Assembly: GCA_016719925.1 (NCBI GenBank)
Contig: JADJYC010000003.1
Span: forward strand, 62,001-126,000
Source: Crocinitomicaceae bacterium
GTDB lineage: Bacteria; Bacteroidota; Bacteroidia; Flavobacteriales_D; Crocinitomicaceae
Length of the DNA: 64,000 nucleotides
Reading direction: 5' to 3'
The notes beneath the pieces are model-generated. The model searched no databases and had not been told where the DNA came from. It saw only the letters and a program-made list of their open reading frames with translations. Below, in pieces: positions 1 through 8,717 of the stretch. The stretch's first letter is position 1; each line of letters begins with the position of its first letter. Position numbers and translations under genes: made by a program.

Positions 1-533
1 AAATCAACTCGAAATTCCTAAAAATCCTAAAGGTCTAAATACCTAAAATCCTAAAAAAACATTCAACCCACAACTGATCACCTTTAAACTTTCAACCCTC
101 AACATTCAACTTATCAACTTATCAACTATCAACTTATCAACTCTAAAAATCCTAAAGGTCTAAAATCCTAAAAAAAATATTCAATCCTCAACTCATCACC
201 TCTAAACCCTCAACATTCAACTTATCAACTCTAAATTCTTAAAAATCCTAAAGGTCTAAATACCTAAAATCCTAAAAACATTCAAACCTCAACTCATCAC
301 CTCTAAACCCTCAACTTTCAACATTCAACTTATCAACTATCAACTTATCAACTCTAAAAATCCTAAAGGTCTAAAATCCTAAAAACATTCAAACCTCAAC
401 TCATCACCTCTAAACCCTCATCATTCAACTTATCAACCTTCGACTTCGGCTTCGCTCAGTCTCCGGTGAAACGCTTCAACTTTCAACTCTCAACATTCAA
501 CTTATCAACTCATCAACTATCAACTAAATTTGC
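1..533. repeat. Low-complexity intergenic repeat array
   Basis: This stretch carries no convincing gene. It is built from short words that recur many times: TCCTAAAGGTC occurs at 25, 150, 246 and 361, each time followed by CTAAAATCC-type words and then by a block of CAACTCATCACC, TCTAAACCCTC and ATTCAACTTATCAACT words. The copies are about 96 to 125 bases apart and differ by loss of a few words, so they look like degenerate tandem copies that expanded by slippage or unequal exchange. The last words run up to about 533, just before the lipoprotein gene. There are no constant-length unique spacers, so this is not a CRISPR array. Confidence 0.8.
437..466. repeat. Possible REP-like dispersed element
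   Basis: A CG-richer block with CTTCGACTTCGGCTTCGCTC followed by AGTCTCCGG interrupts the AT-rich words around it. Short blocks of this flavour (variants of CTTCGACT...CTCAG) recur between genes in Bacteroidota genomes, from general knowledge. Only one copy is present in this window, so the call is tentative. Confidence 0.3.
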
Positions 534-603
534 CCTCTGTCCTCAGCCCCATTTTTTTTTGCACTTTCAAATTTGTCTCTTATCTTTAGTCAAAATCCAA
601 ACT

Positions 604-861
604 ATGAATAAGTTAATTTATTCCGTTAGCGCGCTGCTGTTGATGGCATCTTGCGCAAGTTATACTGAAGATCAAAGCAAAGCAGCTGATGAATTTTGCG
701 CATGCATGGACAAAGAGGGTGACTTTGATTTGCTGTTCTATGATTGTGATATGGAAATCATGACCAAATACAAACCGGAAACTTTTGCAGATGACGGTTG
801 GGGCCTTGCTCTGGAAGAAAAATGTCCTTCAGTTGCCGGAAAAATTGCTGATGGTGATTAA
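604..861 (+). CDS. Small predicted lipoprotein, cysteine-containing
   Basis: An 85-residue protein of no family I recognise. I start it at the ATG at 604 because it opens with a lipoprotein signal (MNKLIYSVSALLLMASC) with a clear lipobox before Cys17. The open frame extends upstream to 466, but that part encodes only the repeat words. The mature part is acidic with four further cysteines, including a CxC pair (FCACMD), which could form disulfides or bind a ligand. It should be anchored in the inner or outer membrane facing the periplasm. It is convergent with the next gene, with a one-base gap. Function unknown. Confidence 0.6.
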   Translation: MNKLIYSVSALLLMASCASYTEDQSKAADEFCACMDKEGDFDLLFYDCDMEIMTKYKPETFADDGWGLALEEKCPSVAGKIADGD

Positions 862-862
862 A

Positions 863-1153
863 TCACATTGTAATTATAAACAGTAATACTCCAAGTACCA
901 GCGTTACTCCTACCAAACCTTTGGTCAGGTTATAGGTATTCCATCTGAAATTGGTGAAATAAAACAAAAACATGTTTGGGATCAGACAGAATATCAGAAT
1001 ATCCTGCTGATTATCACCCGACATGGCATAATCCACATATTCAGCAAATGATGTAGTGGGTAATTTTTTAATCGGATAAGAAATAAAAAATCCAATTATT
1101 GGCAGAATTAAACCTGCAATTACTCCGTAAATTGTTTTGTCAAATTTTTCCAT
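863..1153 (-). CDS. Small membrane protein, three predicted TM helices
   Basis: A 96-residue protein with three hydrophobic stretches: IYGVIAGLILPIIGFFISY near the start, DILIFCLIPNMFLFYF in the middle and LVGVTLVLGVLLFIITM at the end. This is an integral inner-membrane topology. I prefer the ATG at 1153, two bases beyond the surE stop. An in-frame ATG at 1168 overlaps surE by 13 bases and is also possible. It lies directly downstream of surE in the same direction and is probably co-transcribed. I do not recognise the family. Confidence 0.6.
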   Translation of the reverse strand: MEKFDKTIYGVIAGLILPIIGFFISYPIKKLPTTSFAEYVDYAMSGDNQQDILIFCLIPNMFLFYFTNFRWNTYNLTKGLVGVTLVLGVLLFIITM

Positions 1154-1155
1154 AA

Positions 1156-1922
1156 TCAGAATTTCCATTCATTAAGTTGTGAAATCAAATGATGCGCTGT
1201 CATGTCAAACTGTGTCGGAACAACAGAAACATATTTGTGTTCAAGCGCCCACATGTCAGTGTCTTCGCCTTTGTCCGTTGCTTCAAATTTTCCGGTCAGC
1301 CAGTAATAATCTCCTCCTGACGGATCTTTTCTTTTATCAAATGAATCTTCCCAGAAAGCTCTTCCCTGTCTGCAGATTTTCATTCCCTTCAGATCTGATT
1401 TTTTCCTCTTGGAATATTCACATTCAGACAAACACCTGATTGAAGTTTATTTGTCAGAACTGCCTTTGCAATGATTTGTGCATATTCAGATGAAGCATCA
1501 AAATCTGCATCTGCATCATGATCCAGTAAAGAAAATCCAATAGACGGAATTCCTTCAATGGCACCTTCAATAGCCGCGGACATGGTACCGGAATAAAGTA
1601 CATTGGTTGATGCATTGGAACCATGATTAATTCCTGAAACAAGTAGATCAGGTCTTCTTTTCAATATTTCATAAATGGCCAGTTTCACACAATCTACGGG
1701 AGTTCCGGAACAGGTATAAGACTGAATATTTTCAAACTGATTTGACTTCATTAACCTGAGCGGTGAGTGAATTGTAATTGCGTGCCCCATGCCGCTTTGT
1801 GGTTTATCAGGTGCAACAACAAGTATTTCACCCAAAGAAGACATCGCCTTAACCAGTGATGCTATTCCCTTTGCCGAGATGCTGTCATCATTGGTAATTA
1901 ATATGAGTGGTTTATCTGCCAT
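1156..1922 (-). CDS. surE: 5'/3'-nucleotidase SurE (frameshifted)
   Basis: SurE is a metal-dependent nucleoside 5'/3'-monophosphatase involved in nucleotide salvage and stress survival. The N-terminal frame shows the hallmark ITNDD metal site, the SGINHGSN motif and YSGTMSAAIEGA. I start at the ATG at 1922 (MADKPLILITNDD); an upstream TTG is not needed. The frame ends early after NIPRGK, and the expected C-terminal part (KSDLKG...LTGKFE...DMTAH) continues in another frame. Restoring one A in the A6 run near 1402 joins them, giving about 255 residues, the normal family length. The break is therefore probably a consensus error, although a real null allele cannot be excluded. The membrane-protein gene downstream follows at once. 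Confidence 0.9.
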
Positions 1923-2041
1923 AAAATTTGTACCCTGCAAAAATGGGAATAATTGATGAATGACAATTTAAGTTTGTTTCAACTTATTAATTCAGGTATG
2001 TGAGAAAGTAACAGAATAATCTGAAAACAAAACTTACTTTT

Positions 2042-3487
2042 TCAGACAGAATTTTTTTCAGCGTTCAATCTTTTTTTATAACGTAGATCAAGCATAACAA
2101 TCATTGCCGTAAATCCCCATACCGGTACGGTGGCTTTATCTGTGTCAAGATAATTATTCAGGATTCCATGAACAAAATAGGTCACAAGACCTAAGGTGAT
2201 TAAAAGCAAAATTAATTTCATGTCACCTTCCGGCATGCGGATATATAAAGTGATAGCCGTGTAGAAAATATAACCAACCAGCACCAGCATAATGATCAAA
2301 CCCGGTAACCCTTGTTCTGAAAGTGGTCCCAGATACTCAGAGTGCGCGTTACCCCTGTTTCCGGAATTAGTTGAAATAATTGTTTTGAAAGCATCCAGCT
2401 GAAAAGGAGCATATACCATAGCATAGGTTCCTGGTCCCCAGCCTAAAAATGGTCTTTCTTCCCATAATCTGACAGCACAATACCAACGGTTTAATCTTTC
2501 AAGATTAGAACCATCGGTGGTGATATTAGCCATAGACTCAAGTCGCTCATCCATATTTTCAGTGGCGTGTTCAGCATTATTTTTTTCAAGAGAATGCATG
2601 ATTTGCGTCCACGATATTGCTATATAAATGAGTCCTGCAAAACCAACCATTAATAAATATCTGAATCTGATTTTAAATCGGATCAGCAAATAAACCGCAG
2701 TTGCTGCAACAAGACTTAACCAGGCGGCACGCGTGTATGACATGATGATGGCGAAGCCAATTAAAACGATGAGAAAAAGTAAAGTAAATCTGACCAACGG
2801 ACTATTTTTTCTGCCAATAAAAAACCCAACAATTATTGGATAAACCAATGCTAAAATTGCACCGTATGAAGTGTGATCTTTGAAAAATGGAAACATCACC
2901 CAATGTCCTGTCTCTTCATCAAAACCATAAGAGGCATGATTTACGAGTGTGTATACAACTGCTATTGAAAGTGCGGCAATATACAGCCAGATAAAACGAA
3001 AAATATTTTTTTCCTCTTTAAAAACCAGATATCCGAAAAAATAAATTGGAATAATAAACCAGAATTTAGTCAGTAAAAATTTAAATGACACAAGAGGAAG
3101 TTCACTTGTGATAGATGTCAGAAATATCCAGCAGAACTGGATAATGAAAATGATTGTTATTGGATGCCGCAAAAATTCCTTTTCAAAAATCCGGTGAGAA
3201 AACTGAACGACAACTATGAGAATCATCAGACCGAACAAAAGAGGTTCAGTAGGAACAAACAAACCAATACTTCCTCCGGTATATTCTTCAATATTTATAC
3301 TCAGTGGCGTAAAAAATACAATCAGCAAAAAAAGAAAAGTAGTGTGATAAATTGCCGCATAAATCAGCAGCAGAGCAACCGGAACAGCAGCAAGAAGAAT
3401 TTCATCTTTACTCAAAAAGTAGCAGTTAATTCCAACGAAAATAAATCCGAAGAAATAAAACCACCGCATTTTAAGAATCTCCTGCAT
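2042..3487 (-). CDS. O-antigen ligase/polymerase family membrane protein
   Basis: A 481-residue polytopic inner-membrane protein with about ten to twelve hydrophobic helices. The long periplasmic loop near residues 310-390 ends in NAHSEYLGPLSEQGLPGL, the conserved pattern of the WaaL/Wzy (O-antigen ligase, PF04932) family. An Arg in SYTRAAWLSL is also typical. Proteins of this family either join sugar repeat units or transfer a finished polymer to a lipid or protein acceptor. The preceding chain-length-determinant gene ends only 14 bases upstream, so the pair is probably one transcript for surface-polysaccharide assembly. Substrate cannot be told from sequence. Confidence 0.85.
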   Translation of the reverse strand: MQEILKMRWFYFFGFIFVGINCYFLSKDEILLAAVPVALLLIYAAIYHTTFLFLLIVFFTPLSINIEEYTGGSIGLFVPTEPLLFGLMILIVVVQFSHRIFEKEFLRHPITIIFIIQFCWIFLTSITSELPLVSFKFLLTKFWFIIPIYFFGYLVFKEEKNIFRFIWLYIAALSIAVVYTLVNHASYGFDEETGHWVMFPFFKDHTSYGAILALVYPIIVGFFIGRKNSPLVRFTLLFLIVLIGFAIIMSYTRAAWLSLVAATAVYLLIRFKIRFRYLLMVGFAGLIYIAISWTQIMHSLEKNNAEHATENMDERLESMANITTDGSNLERLNRWYCAVRLWEERPFLGWGPGTYAMVYAPFQLDAFKTIISTNSGNRGNAHSEYLGPLSEQGLPGLIIMLVLVGYIFYTAITLYIRMPEGDMKLILLLITLGLVTYFVHGILNNYLDTDKATVPVWGFTAMIVMLDLRYKKRLNAEKNSV

Positions 3488-3501
3488 GTGGGAAAAAGAA
3501 T

Positions 3502-4491
3502 TTAGCTGGTCTGTTTCAGTTCTTTGAATTTCTCAATGCCAAGCAAAAGAAATACGCCAAACAAAAATGCACTGAAGGTTGCAAACAAAACAATAATTGC
3601 TCTTTTTGGTTTGGCTTTTTTATCCGGCACTTCAGCTTCACTCTGGCGAATTGTCTGCTGAATAGAAGTATTGGCATATTGCGTTGCCTGATCATTCACA
3701 TCCAGAATGTTTGAATATCTCAGTGCAAAAAATTCACTGAGATTAGTGTAGATATCATAATCAGTTGCATATTTCTGCGTTGCATCCAGCTTTCTTTTTG
3801 TCTCTTGAGCAAATTCTTTATCTCCTGATCGTTTCGCTTCCAGATAAGCAACACTCAAATTTTGTCTTTCATCTTTGCTCACAACCCCTGAGTCGCTCAA
3901 ACTTTTTAACCGGTCACTGTAATCGCTCATTTCTTCTTTGATCAGACCAACTTCATGCTGCACAGCGTACATCGGACCTACAGAACGTTCTCTGATCATT
4001 CTGTTCATCACAGTATCTACCAATCTCACAATATCGTTTGCAATATTTGCCGCAATTTCCGGATCTGTATCATACACATCAATGTTGATGGAATTATACC
4101 GTGTTCTTTCAAACTTGATATTACCTTCATAAATCTGCTGAAACTCATACCTTGCATGTGATTCAGCTGAATCTATTTCATAATGATTGTATAGATCATA
4201 TTTTATGGTCAGACTATCACGGATTTCAGGCGATATTAATACTTGCAGCAATCTTTCTGCATCCGCTTCATCTCCAAATTCCACTACTGAATTCCGGCTG
4301 TTGGTATTGTAATCAACCGAGTTTGATTTTGTAGGAAATACTACTGCACGTGCCATGTAGTATGGTGTCATCATCAGGGATATACCAATGGAAATAACAA
4401 ACGCAGCAGTAGTGATAATAATAAGTGGTTTGCGTTTTTTCCAAAGAAAAGCAACCAGCTGATCTGACTGAAAATTTTGTGACTGACTCAT
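3502..4491 (-). CDS. Wzz/LPS chain-length-determinant-like protein
   Basis: A 329-residue protein with the Wzz layout. A short cytoplasmic N-terminus leads into TM1 (about residues 20-40, PLIIITTAAFVISIGISLMM). A large periplasmic region rich in charged helices and likely coiled coil spans about 50-295, and TM2 lies near the C-terminus (AIIVLFATFSAFLFGVFLLL). Such proteins oligomerise and set the length of polysaccharide chains. There is no C-terminal tyrosine kinase domain. A good Bacteroidota-type promoter lies immediately upstream, and the O-antigen-ligase-like gene follows, so this is likely a two-gene polysaccharide operon. Confidence 0.8.
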   Translation of the reverse strand: MSQSQNFQSDQLVAFLWKKRKPLIIITTAAFVISIGISLMMTPYYMARAVVFPTKSNSVDYNTNSRNSVVEFGDEADAERLLQVLISPEIRDSLTIKYDLYNHYEIDSAESHARYEFQQIYEGNIKFERTRYNSINIDVYDTDPEIAANIANDIVRLVDTVMNRMIRERSVGPMYAVQHEVGLIKEEMSDYSDRLKSLSDSGVVSKDERQNLSVAYLEAKRSGDKEFAQETKRKLDATQKYATDYDIYTNLSEFFALRYSNILDVNDQATQYANTSIQQTIRQSEAEVPDKKAKPKRAIIVLFATFSAFLFGVFLLLGIEKFKELKQTS

Positions 4492-4509
4492 GATTTAAAC
4501 TTAAACCTT

Positions 4510-4542
4510 CAAATTTATCTGGTCTTTTACGGATTTGCCCAA
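4510..4542 (-). promoter_or_regulatory. Predicted Bacteroidota promoter for the wzz-like operon
   Basis: On the minus strand a perfect -7 element TAAATTTG (4517-4510, consensus TAnnTTTG) is preceded by TTG at 4542-4540, with a 22-base spacer. It lies about 20 bases upstream of the start at 4491. Prediction from consensus only. Confidence 0.55.
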
Positions 4543-4630
4543 TAAAAGTTAACTGAGATTTCAAGGGTATTTATGTTTTTGAAAAACGAAGCTAAAAGGT
4601 ATTTCGTATTTTGGTGGAAAATTATCTTTC

Positions 4631-7183
4631 ATGAAACGCGCTTTCCTTTTGTTTACTGCGATTTTGGCAGTTGCCGGTTTTTCTTTTTTAATTGACCATT
4701 CAAAAGCTCCGGTTTATACTCCCCGAAATTCGGGCGGAATTCCTATTCCAACTCAGGTTTATACCCATATGCAGGATGAAGAAGGGTTTGGTCAGAAAAA
4801 ACGCAATTACTTTGATTTGATTCACGGAAATTTCCCGGATTGGAGAAAAGTGAATGAACAAAATTTCAATGCCATTTATGAATGGCGCGCACAAATGCGT
4901 CACACAAAAACAGTTGAGTCCTTTGCCAACGGTGCCTTTGAAGCTGAGTGGATAGAACGCGGAAGTAACAATCAGGCCGGCAATGTTCAGGTCACAGATT
5001 TTGATACACTGACAGAAAGTATTTATGCCATTTCAGATGGTGGAGTTTTATGGAAAGGAGATTTGAATGATGGCGCCTGGACTCCTTTGAATGAAGATAT
5101 TCAGTTTGGATCAAAAGTGCTCAACGTATTTTATTTGCCAGGCGGTGATCTGAGAATTATTGCAGCCAGAGGTCATGGCGTTTTTTATTCTGATGATGAA
5201 GGTTTAACCTGGAATCAGTCAACCGGTTTCACCTCAGACTGGGATTACGGTTCAGCAATTGATCTGGTGAGATTGAATGATGCGCAGCACACGCTGGTTT
5301 ATCTTTATAATGCATATAATTTTGGAACATCAGACTGGCAGAACAGATTGGCATACTCAACAAACGATGGAGCATCCTGGACAATTGAACATAATTTTAC
5401 AACTACAAATAACCAGTTTACTTCTTTGGATTTGCCATATGGAGCTTCAAGAGCTTACTTAATGGACGGCAGTGATGATGCATATTATTTTGAAGGAACT
5501 ACGCTCACCCCTGTTTCAACTTCGCTTGGCCTTTCAGGTTTGGATGCCTGTTATCTGACAACAACAATTACCTCAACTGATACAACGTTATATGTTTTAA
5601 TGGATAATACAGAGTTGTATAAATCCACTGATCAAGGTTTGAATTATACATTCATTTCTTCTTTGCCGGTTTCATCGTGGGAGGCAGGAATTGAAGTTTC
5701 TATTGATGATCCGGATATTTTATACATGGGTGAAATGGAATTGTGGCGCTCAACAGATGGTGGTTTGAATTTTAATAAACTGAATGAGTTGTGGGAATAT
5801 TATGGTGATGTTCCAAATAAAATTCACGCAGACATTATGAGTATTTCTTCTTTCAAGAAATCAAACGGAGAAGAATTTACATTGATACCAAATCACGGTG
5901 GATTAAGTGCTTCTTATGATCAGCTTGCAACAACTGAAAATATCGGAATGCTCAATCTGAATGTCGGGCAATTTTACGATGCGCTGACAAGTCCAATCAA
6001 TTCCAATTATGTTTTTGGGGGTACGCAAGATCAGGGATTTCAAAGAAGTACAACGGGAAATCTGATGAACACTTCCAATTTTGAACAGGTAATTTCAGGT
6101 GATTATGGTCAGATGCAATTTTCTAATAACGGAAACGCACTTTGGATTCAATACCCTGGAGCCGATTTTGCCTATTATGAAAATGCAATGACAGACCCAT
6201 TTGATGCGTTCTGGTTTAATATTGATGGAACAGATATGGCAAATTATGACTGGATTGTTCCGACAGAAAAAGCACCTAATCCTTCAGATGATTTTATTCT
6301 TGTTGGAGGCGGTGAAGTAACCGGAGGTAGCGGATCTTATTTGATCAAACTTGAAAATGACGGATTTGGCGGAAATGCTTCACAATATGATTTTGACTTC
6401 CTGAATGCTGCAGGCGGAACAATTTCAGCAATTGGGGTAACACCTTTAGATGAAAACAGATTTTATGTTGCTACTGAAAACGGAAAATTTTTCTATTCAA
6501 ATGATGCAGGTTCAAACTGGAACATGACAAGTTCATTTGACGGACCAGAAGGTGACTGGTTATTTGGTGCAACCATTTATGCATCACGTCAAACTCCAGA
6601 TCTGGTTTATTTTGGTGGATCTGGTTACTCAAACGATGCTGTTTTTGTTTCAACTGATGGCGGAGCAACATTTAACGGAATCTGGCCATCTTCATTACCT
6701 GAAACTGCTGTACATGAATTGTGTATGGATCCGGCTGAAAAATTTCTTTTTGCCGCTACAGATGCCGGCCCTTATGTATATGTTGTTGCAGATGATGAGT
6801 GGTACTCACTGCTTGGGTTATCAGCTCCGGTGCAGGAATACATGTCTTGTGAATTTGTGGAAGCTGAACATCTGGTAAGATTTTCAACCTGGGGCCGAGG
6901 AATCTGGGATCTGAAATTGCAACAGACCGCCGGAGCAAATGAAATGACTGTGGAAAATTTAATGCCCTATCCAAATCCGTCATCAGACGGTTTGGTGAAT
7001 ATCAATTCAGATGAACCTGTGCTGCTGATAATTTATAACATGCAGGGAGAAAAAGTTGTTTCAAGTTATTTGACAAACCAGCAAACAAAACTTAATTTAT
7101 CTCATCTTGAAAAAGGAGTTTATGTTTTTGCAACGGTTAATAAAACTGGAATAATCACTACCACAAAATGGATCAGAAATTAA
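4631..7183 (+). CDS. Secreted Asp-box repeat protein with T9SS type A sorting domain
   Basis: An 850-residue secreted protein. It opens with a signal peptide (about residues 1-21) and carries many Asp-box motifs (SxDxGxxW/F), for example YSDDEGLTW, STNDGASW, KSTDQGLNY, RSTDGGLNF, YSNDAGSNW and VSTDGGATF. These mark the blades of a BNR/sialidase-type or VPS10-like beta-propeller. The last 75 residues form a type A T9SS sorting domain, starting at YPNPSSDG with a terminal TTKWIRN strand. It is therefore probably exported by the Sec and type IX systems and anchored at or released from the surface. Asp boxes alone do not define activity, and I see no catalytic site. Stands alone as a single-gene unit. 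Confidence 0.85.
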   Translation: MKRAFLLFTAILAVAGFSFLIDHSKAPVYTPRNSGGIPIPTQVYTHMQDEEGFGQKKRNYFDLIHGNFPDWRKVNEQNFNAIYEWRAQMRHTKTVESFANGAFEAEWIERGSNNQAGNVQVTDFDTLTESIYAISDGGVLWKGDLNDGAWTPLNEDIQFGSKVLNVFYLPGGDLRIIAARGHGVFYSDDEGLTWNQSTGFTSDWDYGSAIDLVRLNDAQHTLVYLYNAYNFGTSDWQNRLAYSTNDGASWTIEHNFTTTNNQFTSLDLPYGASRAYLMDGSDDAYYFEGTTLTPVSTSLGLSGLDACYLTTTITSTDTTLYVLMDNTELYKSTDQGLNYTFISSLPVSSWEAGIEVSIDDPDILYMGEMELWRSTDGGLNFNKLNELWEYYGDVPNKIHADIMSISSFKKSNGEEFTLIPNHGGLSASYDQLATTENIGMLNLNVGQFYDALTSPINSNYVFGGTQDQGFQRSTTGNLMNTSNFEQVISGDYGQMQFSNNGNALWIQYPGADFAYYENAMTDPFDAFWFNIDGTDMANYDWIVPTEKAPNPSDDFILVGGGEVTGGSGSYLIKLENDGFGGNASQYDFDFLNAAGGTISAIGVTPLDENRFYVATENGKFFYSNDAGSNWNMTSSFDGPEGDWLFGATIYASRQTPDLVYFGGSGYSNDAVFVSTDGGATFNGIWPSSLPETAVHELCMDPAEKFLFAATDAGPYVYVVADDEWYSLLGLSAPVQEYMSCEFVEAEHLVRFSTWGRGIWDLKLQQTAGANEMTVENLMPYPNPSSDGLVNINSDEPVLLIIYNMQGEKVVSSYLTNQQTKLNLSHLEKGVYVFATVNKTGIITTTKWIRN

Positions 7184-7479
7184 ATTTTCGAGATGTGAAT
7201 TTAATTCTTCATTGTGCGGAAATTTTAAAATTCTAACATTCAGGTTTGAAAAATAATGAAGGTTTTTAGTGAGTAAAAGCAAGTAGAATACTTGTTTAAA
7301 CAGGTAATTTTACTGGATTTTTGTTGAATTGGGTATCTCCTTAAAAACAATTAAAAAGCTGAGTTACTGTGTTTTGTATTTAAAATCAATTTAAATTATA
7401 CCGATTGGTATTTTTTATACAGGTAAAAATGATGATTCGTCCGGTAAATTCTTAAGTTAATCTAAAATTGTATAAATAG
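7184..7479. other. Intergenic AT-rich stretch, one weak hairpin
   Basis: No gene-like reading frame is visible. The only structure I see is a 5-bp hairpin ATACC-GATT-GGTAT followed by a T-run around 7398-7420, which could be a weak terminator though it lies more than 200 bases from the preceding stop. Confidence 0.4.
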
Positions 7480-7523
7480 GTGACCTAAATCACGTTGCTA
7501 ATTCAGTTATCCTGTTACCTTTA
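7480..7523 (+). promoter_or_regulatory. CRP/FNR-like operator and promoter of the 55-residue protein
   Basis: GTGA-CCTAAA-TCAC at 7480-7493 is a perfect palindrome of the CRP/FNR class (GTGA-N6-TCAC). It sits just before TTG at 7495-7497 and a near-consensus -7 element TACCTTTA at 7516-7523 (18-base spacer, last base A instead of G). If transcription starts about 7 bases after the -7 element, the palindrome is centred near -43, a class II activator position. Prediction from sequence only. Confidence 0.45.
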
Positions 7524-7540
7524 GTTAAAATTTAGTTGTT

Positions 7541-7708
7541 ATGGCACGTAAAAAGTCAGCAGACAAAGTAGATAAAATAATCAATGAGATTAAAGCATCT
7601 ACACCAAAATTCAAGCTTCAGCTTGATGCAAAGACAACTATTACGTTGAAGACAAAAGAACAAATGCAGAAATGGATGGCACTTTATCCAAAAGCGCAAT
7701 TACTCTAA
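7541..7708 (+). CDS. Conserved-looking small basic protein (55 aa)
   Basis: An ATG at 7541 opens a 55-codon frame ending in TAA at 7706-7708. The protein starts MARKKSADKVDKII and ends WMALYPKAQLL. It is lysine-rich and has no signal peptide or membrane segment, so it should be cytoplasmic. Three facts support a real gene: a promoter with a CRP/FNR-like palindrome just upstream, a strong terminator 20 bases downstream, and no overlapping gene. I do not recognise the family. The basic N-terminus would fit nucleic-acid binding, but that is a guess. Confidence 0.65.
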   Translation: MARKKSADKVDKIINEIKASTPKFKLQLDAKTTITLKTKEQMQKWMALYPKAQLL

Positions 7709-7727
7709 CCTTTAAGTCATAGTTGGT

Positions 7728-7762
7728 AAAAAAGAGTCTGCCCTTAGCAGGCTCTTTTTTAA
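7728..7762 (+). terminator. Rho-independent terminator
   Basis: An A-run leads into a GAG(T)CTGC / GCAGGCTC hairpin with a CCTTA loop, followed by TTTTTT. It directly follows the 55-residue protein gene. Confidence 0.85.
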
Positions 7763-7810
7763 TTTCAGGCCATCCCTTTCTTTATCTTTACCAAAACATT
7801 GGTTAGCAAA

Positions 7811-8647
7811 ATGATTGAATTAGGAAAAATAAATACACTCAGAATTGTAAAAGAGGTTGACTTTGGATTGTATCTGGACGGCGGATCAGAAGGTGAAATT
7901 CTCATGCCTAAGAGATATGTTCCGGCTAACTTTAAAATAGATGATTACTTAGATGTTTTTGTTTATCTGGATTCTGAAGACAGAATAATTGCAACTTCAG
8001 AAACTCCGTTGGCTGAAGTTGATCAGTTTGCGCTGCTGAAAGTAAAACAACTTACTCAGGTGGGTGCTTTTCTGGAATGGGGACTGATGAAAGATCTTTT
8101 GCTGCCTTTCCGTGAGCAGAAATTTGAATTGCGTCCGAATCAATCTGTTCTTGTGAGAGTTTTTCTGGATAAAACCAGTAACCGCATTGTTGCCACAACA
8201 AAGCTTGACCGATTTTTGGACAATTTACCACTTGAACTGGAAACAAATGATGAAGTTGACATTATCATTTGGGAGAAAACAAACCTCGGGTACAAAGTGA
8301 TCATCAATAATACTTACACCGGTTTATTATATGAGAATGAAATTTTTCAGCCGGTTCATCCGGGAATGAAACTGAAAGGATTTATCAAATTGATCCGACC
8401 CGATGAAAAAATTGATGTCACCCTTCAGCGGAGCGGTATGATTCATGTAGATGAAGTTGCATCTAAAATTCTTGACAAATTAAAGTTATCCGGCGGATTT
8501 ATTGAAGCAAATGACAATACTTCTCCTGAATCCATCAAACACATGTTTGGCGTTTCCAAAAAAGCATTCAAAAAAGCAATCGGTACTCTTTACAAAAACA
8601 AAAATATTGTGATTGAAGAGAGAGGTATTCGGTTGAATAAATCATAG
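7811..8647 (+). CDS. CvfB-like S1 RNA-binding protein
   Basis: A 278-residue cytoplasmic protein of the CvfB/YitL family: tandem S1-type OB folds followed by a winged-helix domain. The first S1 domain is seen at about residues 1-65 (GKINTLRIVKEVDFGLYLD, then ILMPKRYVP). The second covers about 68-130 (VGAFLEWGLMKDLLLPF) and a third about 140-215. The C-terminal part (SPESIKHMFGVSKKAFKKAIGTLYKN) is the winged helix. CvfB of Staphylococcus binds RNA and affects virulence gene expression; the role in Bacteroidota is unknown. I use the ATG at 7811 rather than the TTG four codons earlier. Confidence 0.85.
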   Translation: MIELGKINTLRIVKEVDFGLYLDGGSEGEILMPKRYVPANFKIDDYLDVFVYLDSEDRIIATSETPLAEVDQFALLKVKQLTQVGAFLEWGLMKDLLLPFREQKFELRPNQSVLVRVFLDKTSNRIVATTKLDRFLDNLPLELETNDEVDIIIWEKTNLGYKVIINNTYTGLLYENEIFQPVHPGMKLKGFIKLIRPDEKIDVTLQRSGMIHVDEVASKILDKLKLSGGFIEANDNTSPESIKHMFGVSKKAFKKAIGTLYKNKNIVIEERGIRLNKS

Positions 8648-8660
8648 TCTTTCCAAAAAC

Positions 8661-8697
8661 AAAAAAGGAGCGACATTTTCTATCGCTCCTTTTTTTT
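8661..8697. terminator. Bidirectional rho-independent terminator
   Basis: AAAAAAGGAGCGA pairs with TCGCTCCTTTTTT across a nine-base loop. It has an A-run on one side and a T-run on the other, so it can serve both the cvfB-like gene and the convergent type B surface-protein gene ending at 8718. Confidence 0.85.
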
Positions 8698-8717
8698 ATT
8701 CTCTTAGTATTCTGTTT

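Noticed and set aside
1..533. Direct repeats at the left end considered as a CRISPR array
   Set aside because: Repeat units vary in length, and the intervals are made of the same words rather than unique spacers; no cas gene is near.
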